Shown here: piece by piece, positions 1-5,397 of the stretch
Layout: every line of letters starts with the position of its first letter
Position numbering within the stretch: the first letter of the stretch is position 1
DNA from: Alphaproteobacteria bacterium
Lineage (GTDB): Bacteria > Pseudomonadota > Alphaproteobacteria > Rickettsiales > JABSSG01
Assembly (NCBI GenBank): GCA_022600235.1
Contig: JAHZKS010000053.1
Location: forward strand, 1 to 5,397
Direction of reading: 5' to 3'
DNA length: 5,397 bases
The notes under the pieces: model-generated
Seen by the model: only the letters and a program-made list of their open reading frames with translations
The model's database searches: none
What the model was told of the DNA's origin: nothing
Translations under genes and position numbers: made by a program

Positions 1-3000
1 TATATCACCCTTTTTGTAAGGCTTCTTTATAAAACTAACCGCACCTAGTTTCAAACTCTTTTTCTGCTCTTGTATATCTGATACACCACTTTGTATAATC
101 ACCGGAATATTTTTTGTAGATGGGTCTTGTTTCAGTTTTTTTAGAAGCTCTAATCCATACATATCTGGCATCATTAGGTCTAAAAGTATCAAAGAAATAT
201 TTGGATGTTTTTCTAAACACTTTATTGCAGAACCTGCATCCTCTGCTTTAATAGCATTATAACCTAAAGATTCAAGAATCATTCCACCAGAATCTAAACA
301 AATTTGTTCATCATCAACTAATAGAACTTTCTTGCTAGACCTATTATTCACAATAGGAGAATCTAAATCTTGATCTTCTGCGCTGTATTTTTTTGGATTG
401 AATATAATTTTTTTTGAATTGCCACGAGGTAGTAATACAGTAAAAATACTACCTTTATCTTTTCCTTCTGCAGTAATCTTACCTTTATGAGCTTTCACTA
501 TCTCTCTACATAATGCCAATCCAAAACCCACACCTCCTGTATGTTTCTTTGTTTTACTACTACGCGAAAATATACCAAAAATTTCTTCTTCTTCTCCCTT
601 TGGGATACCGATACCATCATCTTCTACACATATTCTCAGATTTTTACTATTTTTGTCTTCCTCTATATGTACTATTATATTCCCTTCTTTCCTAATATAA
701 CGAACAGAGTTGTTTAGAAGATTTGTAAAAAGCTGAGTAATTTTTACCTTATCACATGTCAAACCTATATTCGTATCTTGCGCTACAACTATTTTAACTT
801 TGATATTTTTTTTCTCACTTAATATGAATGCCTCTAAGCGATCTACAACAGTGTGTATAATTCTATATACATCAATATTTGGATGCATATCAAACACCAT
901 TTTTCCATACTCAAACTTTGATAAATCAAGAATGCTGTTAACTAAATTCATTAGTCTATCTCCGCTATTAGACATAATGCTCACATATTTATACCTTTCC
1001 TTATCATCCATCTTTGACCAACTAGATGCTAATTCTTTGGAAACACCTATAATACCTTGTAGAGGAGTCCTGACTTCATGACTTAAATTATTCAGAACTT
1101 CCTGTTTTACACTTAAAGCATCCTGCAAATGTGCAGTCCTAATCTCCACTATAGTCTTTAGACTTTTATTCATCTGATCTTTTGTAGCAATTATTTTCTT
1201 CTGAATTAAATCTTTATTTCCAGAAAATAGCCCACCTATTAATATTGTAAAAATATATAGATAAATCATTTCATTAGATATATGGATATTCGTTATATCC
1301 GCTCTGCCAGCAAGAATAAAATCGTACGCTACTACAGCAAATAATGTGCCTAAACAAAACAATAATATAAAACTTATCCAATCAACCAACAGGACAAGAA
1401 AGAATAATGCTATGGCTAAATTTATTACACTAGGAAAAGATGACTGATTTAAGAGCAGCATGAATACACTCATAAATGATAGACTGTATAACAATGTTAG
1501 ATGCCAGTATTGCGGCAGGTACTGCTTCATTTTTTTAGGCCATATTTGATGTATCACCAAAAAGAAGCATAGAACTCCGGCTGCTACTCTCATTATTGAA
1601 ATTAAAAGATAGAACCTCTCAGGAATTGCACTTCCCCACATAAAAATCGGTATGAGATAATTAATTACAGCAAAAGCGCCAAATAACACATAATGGCTAC
1701 CATATGACTCTACTCGATCTTTAGAATAGTCAGAACATACATACTTCAACATGTGAGGAACGTATAAGAGAGCTGTTTTTATACAACCAAATAAATTTCT
1801 AAAGTGTGTGAATATCTTTCTTCTAGTAAGGACATGCAGAATATTCTCTCTTTTCGCTATTAACCAAAAAAAGAAAAAAGATACGGTATTACCTAGTAAC
1901 CCAAATAAAGAACCGCTCATCCACTCATATATATTAGTCAAATAAAAATGACCTAAAATATGACAAGTAATACCAACTAAGAGGGTAATAAAAAAACCTT
2001 TTCTTGTGACTTTAGCACCTAGTAATCCACAAAACATAGGTATCAATATAGTAGATGACCAAATACCAAGTATAGTTGCCAATATCTCTATCACACTTGA
2101 AAAAGATGTAGCAATTATTATTGAAATTACCCCTATAGCAAATGTCACAAACCTCGCTAGGAGCAATTCATTTTTCACTTTCACTAACGGTTTAATTGTA
2201 TCATGTATTAGAGATACAGATGCAGTATTTAAGTTAGAGTCAGCAGTAGACATAATAACCGCAAGAATTCCTGCCATAGCAAACCCTCTAACTCCTATTG
2301 GAAGTAGTTCATTTATTAAAGTTGGCATGACAAGTCTAGATTCAACATCTGGAAATAAAACCACTCCCAATAAACCTATAACTGCGATAACAAATACAAA
2401 TGGCACCTCAATTAATACACCTATCTTTAAAGAAGATTTCAACTGCTCTGTACTCTTTGCAATTAATAATCGCTGAGCCATTAGAGCTTCAAATGGTATA
2501 CTTAGATATATAAACAAAGGTATAATCTGAGTATATAGAACATCTTTGCTTGGTAGCTCAAAATAGCGTCTTGGAACTTCTGCAAATAGACTTTGATACC
2601 CACCAACCTTTGTTAATCCTAAATTACAAATTAAAGGAATTGCAATAATCAATATACCAAACTGAAATACATCAGTTGCAACCACAGAGGACATGCCTCC
2701 AAATGTAGAGTAAAGAATAACTATTCCCGCAGCAACTAGTATACCTGTAACTTGATCGATACCTAAGAAAAATTGGAAGACGTAACCCATAGCAGCAATC
2801 TGCGCCGCTATCGCTCCTGCAGAAACAAGGAATGCACATATACCTGTGATGATTTTTGCATTCTCTCCGTATAATTCTTCAACAATCCCACCACATGATA
2901 TCTTATTAAGAAACTTAGAAAATTTCGGAGCTATAAATTTTATGATAATTAATTTCTGAACAATCTGGCCAACAAAGATTAATCCGAATATTAAAGCCGT

Positions 3001-3201
3001 TGAATGTATTTGTTCTATAACTCCTAAAGTTGCACCACCTCCTATAAGGGTTGCAAAAATTGTAGCCATCAGAACTAGTGTTGGAAAGTTTCTGTCAGAA
3101 ACAGAGTATTCTTTTATATTTTTTATACTCCTACCTTTCCACAAACCTATAGCAAGAGTGAATAGCAAATAAATTATTACGATAAGAAAATCAATAGACA
3201 T
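1..3201 (-). CDS. Hybrid sensor histidine kinase: sodium:solute symporter + CqsS-like six-helix sensor + HisKA/HATPase + receiver (3' end missing)
   Basis: The frame is open from the ATG at 3199-3201 to the left edge (1067 codons, no stop), so the C-terminus is outside the window. Residues 1-447 form a hydrophobic SSS/SLC5 symporter module of about 13 helices, with the typical GGMSSVVATDVFQFG (168-182) and the Na+-site helix MSTADS (317-322; PutP S340/T341 equivalents are S318/T319). After a basic linker (448-500), six more helices (about 503-663) resemble the CqsS/LqsS autoinducer sensors, with R538, PKK (555-557), YLPQY (561-565) and N585. A short helical linker leads directly to HisKA with phosphoacceptor H708 (HEVRTPL). 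The HATPase follows: N box N827-N831, G1 DDGIGIP (861-867), F box near 874-878, G2 GGVGFGL (889-895). The receiver begins near 957, with acidic D963/D964, phosphoacceptor D1008, S1038 and K1060. No PAS or STAC domain is seen. It is probably an inner-membrane sensor that couples solute or signal detection to phosphorelay. Ligand and partner regulator are unknown. Confidence 0.93.
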   Translation of the reverse strand, partial: MSIDFLIVIIYLLFTLAIGLWKGRSIKNIKEYSVSDRNFPTLVLMATIFATLIGGGATLGVIEQIHSTALIFGLIFVGQIVQKLIIIKFIAPKFSKFLNKISCGGIVEELYGENAKIITGICAFLVSAGAIAAQIAAMGYVFQFFLGIDQVTGILVAAGIVILYSTFGGMSSVVATDVFQFGILIIAIPLICNLGLTKVGGYQSLFAEVPRRYFELPSKDVLYTQIIPLFIYLSIPFEALMAQRLLIAKSTEQLKSSLKIGVLIEVPFVFVIAVIGLLGVVLFPDVESRLVMPTLINELLPIGVRGFAMAGILAVIMSTADSNLNTASVSLIHDTIKPLVKVKNELLLARFVTFAIGVISIIIATSFSSVIEILATILGIWSSTILIPMFCGLLGAKVTRKGFFITLLVGITCHILGHFYLTNIYEWMSGSLFGLLGNTVSFFFFWLIAKRENILHVLTRRKIFTHFRNLFGCIKTALLYVPHMLKYVCSDYSKDRVESYGSHYVLFGAFAVINYLIPIFMWGSAIPERFYLLISIMRVAAGVLCFFLVIHQIWPKKMKQYLPQYWHLTLLYSLSFMSVFMLLLNQSSFPSVINLAIALFFLVLLVDWISFILLFCLGTLFAVVAYDFILAGRADITNIHISNEMIYLYIFTILIGGLFSGNKDLIQKKIIATKDQMNKSLKTIVEIRTAHLQDALSVKQEVLNNLSHEVRTPLQGIIGVSKELASSWSKMDDKERYKYVSIMSNSGDRLMNLVNSILDLSKFEYGKMVFDMHPNIDVYRIIHTVVDRLEAFILSEKKNIKVKIVVAQDTNIGLTCDKVKITQLFTNLLNNSVRYIRKEGNIIVHIEEDKNSKNLRICVEDDGIGIPKGEEEEIFGIFSRSSKTKKHTGGVGFGLALCREIVKAHKGKITAEGKDKGSIFTVLLPRGNSKKIIFNPKKYSAEDQDLDSPIVNNRSSKKVLLVDDEQICLDSGGMILESLGYNAIKAEDAGSAIKCLEKHPNISLILLDLMMPDMYGLELLKKLKQDPSTKNIPVIIQSGVSDIQEQKKSLKLGAVSFIKKPYKKGDI

Positions 3202-3204
3202 ATT

Positions 3205-3213
3205 CCCCCTCTC
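3205..3213 (-). promoter_or_regulatory. Shine-Dalgarno for the symporter-kinase gene
   Basis: On the minus strand GAGAGGGGG lies 3 bases before the ATG at 3199-3201. Its GAGG core (3208-3211) leaves a 6-base spacer, which supports this start. The first residues, MSIDFLIVIIYLLF, go straight into transmembrane helix 1, as expected for an SSS protein. Confidence 0.75.
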
Positions 3214-3233
3214 AAAATATCAACTCTAGGGTT

Positions 3234-3262
3234 ACAATAATTAATAATTAATTTTTTTACAA
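3234..3262 (-). promoter_or_regulatory. Candidate sigma70-type promoter for the symporter-kinase gene
   Basis: On the minus strand TTGTAA (3257-3262) and TATTGT (3234-3239) each match 4 of 6 consensus bases and are separated by exactly 17 bases. Transcription would start near 3227 and leave a leader of about 25 bases that contains the ribosome binding site. In DNA this AT-rich such matches arise by chance, so this is a candidate only. It would let the kinase gene be expressed independently of rsmE-gshA. Confidence 0.4.
3239..3253. repeat. Perfect 15-nt palindrome in the promoter spacer (possible operator)
   Basis: AATTAAT-A-ATTAATT is a perfect inverted repeat with 7-bp arms around one central base (3246). 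It falls between the proposed -35 and -10 elements, a classic place for a repressor site. It is made only of A and T, so chance or simple AT-rich spacer sequence is a real alternative. As a hairpin it would be too weak, and lacks a following U tract, to serve as the gshA terminator. Confidence 0.35.
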
Positions 3263-3278
3263 TTGATTATTTTATTTT

Positions 3279-4430
3279 TTATGGTTTAGAAGTTTCTTGT
3301 GCAGCCGCCAAAGAAGCCAACTTCGCAACTAACATATAAGAAAATGCAGCAGAATCTTGATCTTTTACATTCATACTAAAAAACTGAGCACCTGACCTGT
3401 TAAGGCTCTCAAAGGAATCTTGAGTTGAATTTACACGCATCAAGCTTTGTATTGGTTTGCCTCCTAACATATAAATCATTGGCTCTGCGGGTTGGTTTTC
3501 ATAATTTAATTCCGTTTTAATTCCTTCTTGAATTATTACCCTTTCATTCACTAACCCATCCTTTATTATATGCATCTTTTTTCTTAGCTTTCTGTTCATT
3601 GAGTACACTTCTTCTCCGCTCCTTACAGTCATGATGCCCATACCATATGTACCACTATCGGCTTTCACAAATAGGTATGGCTCATCTTTAATTCCATAAT
3701 CTTTATATTCTTTCTTTAAAACATGAATCATTTTATCAGCATGATTTGCTATACAATCAATACCTTTTGAAGTCTGGAAATTTACTTCACCACATTTAAG
3801 AAATTTAGCTAATAAAAAAAACTTTTCTAGATTGAACTCTAAGCAAAATTTATTTAGTACCTCTTCATATTTACTAAAGTGAAAAGACTTTGTTCTAGAA
3901 TGCCACCCGTAATCTAATGAAGGAATGATTCTTTGCTCTAGATTATAAAGAATCTCTGGCATACCACGGCTAAAATCATTATTTAAGATGATTACATCTG
4001 GATCAAATAAGTTGTTAATAACTATCCTATCTTTAACTCTTGATAGCTCAGCAATGCTTGCTATTTTTACATTCCTTCTTTTTCCTTCTAAGATTCTTTT
4101 TAAAGATTTAATATTCTCTAGATAAAATTGATTCCTTGTATGATCCTCTGGAATTAGTAAAATCTTTTTTCCTAAATCTTGGGCATTCATAAACTCATCA
4201 GCAAATTTAGCAATATCATTCAAATCTTTTTCTGCAATATTATTAAATCCGGCTGGAAATACATTGGTGTCTATTGGTGCCACTTTAGTTCCTGAATCTC
4301 TAATATCAACTGAAGTAAAAAATAAAGGACTTATATTAGAAATCTTATACTGCTCTGCAATCCACTCCTCTATCTTACTTCCTTGATCTAAAAGTAATTC
4401 ATGCACTTTATTATGGATAAATTTTTTCAT
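3279..4430 (-). CDS. gshA: Glutamate-cysteine ligase, Acidithiobacillus-type (TIGR02049/PF08886 family)
   Basis: 383 residues. The enzyme makes gamma-glutamylcysteine from glutamate, cysteine and ATP, the first step of glutathione synthesis in the cytoplasm. I recognise it from the family's conserved blocks: DIRDSGTKVAPIDTNVFPAG (42-61), LLIPEDHTRN (91-100), DYGWHSRTKSFHF (163-175), the glycine-rich FVKADSGTYGMGI (254-266), VIIQEGI (288-294), MIYMLGGKPI (308-317) and a C-terminal LASLAAAQE. The 254-266 block resembles an ATP-grasp nucleotide loop; this is inference. The family is unrelated in sequence to E. coli GshA and to the plant-type enzyme found in many alphaproteobacteria. The start is set by a Shine-Dalgarno overlapping the rsmE stop, 4 bases upstream. 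The protein seems slightly shorter than relatives as I remember them, with a short SKP tail. No gshB partner is in the window. Confidence 0.88.
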   Translation of the reverse strand: MKKFIHNKVHELLLDQGSKIEEWIAEQYKISNISPLFFTSVDIRDSGTKVAPIDTNVFPAGFNNIAEKDLNDIAKFADEFMNAQDLGKKILLIPEDHTRNQFYLENIKSLKRILEGKRRNVKIASIAELSRVKDRIVINNLFDPDVIILNNDFSRGMPEILYNLEQRIIPSLDYGWHSRTKSFHFSKYEEVLNKFCLEFNLEKFFLLAKFLKCGEVNFQTSKGIDCIANHADKMIHVLKKEYKDYGIKDEPYLFVKADSGTYGMGIMTVRSGEEVYSMNRKLRKKMHIIKDGLVNERVIIQEGIKTELNYENQPAEPMIYMLGGKPIQSLMRVNSTQDSFESLNRSGAQFFSMNVKDQDSAAFSYMLVAKLASLAAAQETSKP

Positions 4431-4434
4431 ATCA

Positions 4435-4441
4435 TTACCTT
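4435..4441 (-). promoter_or_regulatory. Shine-Dalgarno of gshA overlapping the rsmE stop
   Basis: On the minus strand AAGG (4438-4441) sits directly before the rsmE TAA (4435-4437), followed by four bases and the gshA ATG (4428-4430). The arrangement implies that ribosomes finishing rsmE help start gshA. An ATG overlapping the stop (4433-4435) reaches an in-frame TGA after one more codon and is not a usable start. Confidence 0.7.
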
Positions 4442-5142
4442 AGTATCATCGCAATCACGGCAAATATTGATGCTGTCTCTGCCCTTAAAATATTTTTCCC
4501 TAAAGAAACGCTAGTCACATTCTTATTTTTCAGAATCAGCTCTCTTTCTTTCTCTGTAAAACCACCTTCAGGCCCAATTAGAACTGTAACTTTACCTTGA
4601 TGATCAATTTTTGAAATGACATTTTTTTCCTCACATTCATCACAAAATAATATTTTATTATCGCAATTACTTAACCAAGATAATAAACTTTGCGCAGGAA
4701 AAAGGTTTGGCACATCTATTCTCCCACTCTGTTCTGAAGCAGAAATAGCATAGGAACGAAGTTTATCAACAGTAATTTTTCGTACAATACTTCTCTCTGT
4801 GATGACCGGATGGAAAGAAGTGCAGCCTATCTCTGTGCATTTCTCGATTAAAAATCTTAATCTCTCCTGCTTTATTGGAGAAAAAGCTACATTAATATTA
4901 TGAGATTTTTCTAGAGTTCTAACCTGTTTTTTAATAGATAATAATATCTTTGATTTGCTTATCACTTCTTTTATATTTACTAAAAACTCACCACTCTCCT
5001 CATTAAAGAGTAAAAACTCATCCTCTTCTTTCAACCTCAACACTTTTGTAATGTGATGAATCTTATCTGTATTACAAAATAAAACATCTGAAGAAACAGA
5101 AATTTGATCTTCTGTATACACTCTTTTAAGTAAATTATACAT
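4435..5142 (-). CDS. rsmE: 16S rRNA (uracil-1498-N3)-methyltransferase RsmE
   Basis: 235 residues, close to the about 243 of E. coli RsmE. It methylates N3 of U1498 in helix 44 of 16S rRNA using S-adenosylmethionine, acting on the assembled 30S subunit. The N-terminal PUA-like RNA-binding part carries HHITKVLRLKEED (29-41). The C-terminal SPOUT (trefoil-knot) domain carries KCTEIGC (101-107), the SEQSGR motif (136-141), LIGPEGGF (188-195) and LGKNILRAETAS (214-225), which form the cofactor pocket in this family. All hallmark motifs are intact. The start fits the family N-terminus, a basic RVY near residues 7-9, but no clear Shine-Dalgarno precedes it; the upstream bases are A/T-rich and end in ACTTTC. 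It lies 63 bp after the CckA-like gene and is coupled to gshA downstream. Confidence 0.95.
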   Translation of the reverse strand: MYNLLKRVYTEDQISVSSDVLFCNTDKIHHITKVLRLKEEDEFLLFNEESGEFLVNIKEVISKSKILLSIKKQVRTLEKSHNINVAFSPIKQERLRFLIEKCTEIGCTSFHPVITERSIVRKITVDKLRSYAISASEQSGRIDVPNLFPAQSLLSWLSNCDNKILFCDECEEKNVISKIDHQGKVTVLIGPEGGFTEKERELILKNKNVTSVSLGKNILRAETASIFAVIAMILR

Positions 5143-5205
5143 GAAAGTAATTTTATTTATAATCTAGTTTATACATACCAAGTATATAGAATTAACTACA
5201 GCAGA
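5143..5205. other. Intergenic gap with a weak hairpin, no clear promoter or terminator
   Basis: This 63-bp gap separates the CckA-like stop from rsmE. On the minus strand TATATAC-TTG-GTATGTA (5172-5188) can fold into a 7-bp stem, one pair being G-U, with a 3-base loop. No U run follows, so it is not a standard Rho-independent terminator. Several TATAAA-like -10 words occur, but none has a good -35 at a proper distance. Read-through from the kinase gene into rsmE is therefore possible. Confidence 0.4.
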
Positions 5206-5397
5206 TTATGCTTTTATTTTCATTTCTAATACATCTTTAACTTTAGTTAAAAGCTGTTGCAACGTAAAAGGTTTTGAAAGAAAATTAAAGTCATTATCAT
5301 CATCAACTCCATAAGCATCAGAGAAAGCTTCTTCTGCATATCCAGAAATAAAAACTACTTTTACTTTTGGGTAGTCCTTCTGAATTTTTGAGATTAA
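5206..5397 (-). CDS. cckA: C-terminal receiver fragment of a CckA-like hybrid histidine kinase (5' part missing)
   Basis: Only the last 63 residues are present; the gene continues beyond the right edge and stops at TAA (5206-5208). They form the second half of a receiver domain: VKVVFISGYAEEAF, where the Ser of FISG is the conserved Thr/Ser position, then FNFLSKPFTLQQLLTKV with the invariant Lys-Pro pair. The phosphorylated Asp would lie upstream, outside the window. FISGYAEE followed by FLxKPF-LxQLxxKV is the pattern I know from the CckA receiver of alphaproteobacteria. In Caulobacter CckA passes phosphate to ChpT and on to the cell-cycle regulators CtrA and CpdR. An acidic run, VDDDND, sits in the loop before the Lys-Pro strand. 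Another hybrid kinase with a similar receiver cannot be ruled out from the fragment alone. Confidence 0.75.
   Translation of the reverse strand, partial: LISKIQKDYPKVKVVFISGYAEEAFSDAYGVDDDNDFNFLSKPFTLQQLLTKVKDVLEMKIKA

Noticed and set aside
35..220. 61-codon minus-strand open frame
   Set aside because: It lies in another frame of the receiver-domain coding region, where the main frame carries D1008 and S1038; no motifs of its own.
513..695. 60-codon plus-strand open frame, Tyr/Leu-rich
   Set aside because: It is a shadow of the HATPase domain; the apparent hydrophobicity comes from complementing Lys/Glu codons.
800..1081. 93-codon plus-strand open frame
   Set aside because: It is a shadow of the HisKA region on the minus strand; no family features.
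1861..1920. Possible boundary splitting the symporter and sensor-kinase into two genes at Met428
   Set aside because: The frame is continuous through this point with no stop or frameshift, and Met428 begins the last symporter helix rather than the second module. A single fused protein is the simpler reading.
2006..2476. 156-codon plus-strand open frame
   Set aside because: It is antisense to the symporter module, whose minus-strand frame encodes clear SSS motifs here. The plus-strand translation shows no recognisable motif and is rich in Ile, Asn and Thr, as expected from a complement of AT-rich coding DNA.
3239..3253. CtrA binding site (TTAA-N7-TTAA)
   Set aside because: TTAA repeats occur, but the spacing here is 3 bases, or 7 bases to TTAT, so the full CtrA consensus is not met.
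3202..3278. Rho-independent terminator after gshA
   Set aside because: The only dyad is all A/T with a one-base centre and no GC stem. The A/T runs here are common across the window, so termination cannot be claimed.

Overview
The window is very AT-rich and is coded entirely on the minus strand. It holds four genes, two of them cut by the window edges. In transcription order (right to left) they are the 3' end of a hybrid histidine kinase that looks like CckA, rsmE (16S rRNA m3U1498 methyltransferase), gshA (the rare Acidithiobacillus-type glutamate-cysteine ligase), and a very long multidomain membrane sensor kinase that runs off the left edge. A CckA-like C-terminus points to an alphaproteobacterium. 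The low GC, the small gaps and the unusual gshA type suggest a host-associated lineage such as Rickettsiales or Holosporales. That placement is inference; there is no rRNA or marker gene here to settle it.

Right part (about 3279-5397): the CckA-like tail ends at 5206. A 63-bp gap with no clear promoter leads to rsmE. gshA follows only 4 bp after the rsmE stop, with its Shine-Dalgarno overlapping that stop, so rsmE and gshA are probably one translationally coupled unit.

Left part (1-3201): one open frame of at least 1067 codons has no stop and no frameshift over the whole 3.2 kb. Reading it by hand gives four parts in order: a 13-helix sodium:solute symporter (SSS/SLC5) module; a second six-helix membrane module that aligns by eye, without gaps over about 70 residues, with the sensor of the Vibrio cholerae quorum-sensing kinase CqsS; a complete HisKA/HATPase kinase core; and a receiver domain cut just short of its end. 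The symporter-kinase idea is known from CbrA-type proteins. A CqsS-like sensor inserted between transporter and kinase is the most unusual thing in the window. The 77-bp gap before this gene holds a good ribosome binding site and a plausible promoter whose 17-bp spacer contains a perfect 15-nt palindrome, so the gene may have its own regulated promoter.

Together the window carries two hybrid kinases (one probably in cell-cycle control, one probably sensing an external solute or signal) on either side of two housekeeping genes for ribosome modification and glutathione synthesis. No RNA genes, mobile elements, CRISPR arrays or convincing Rho-independent terminators were seen.
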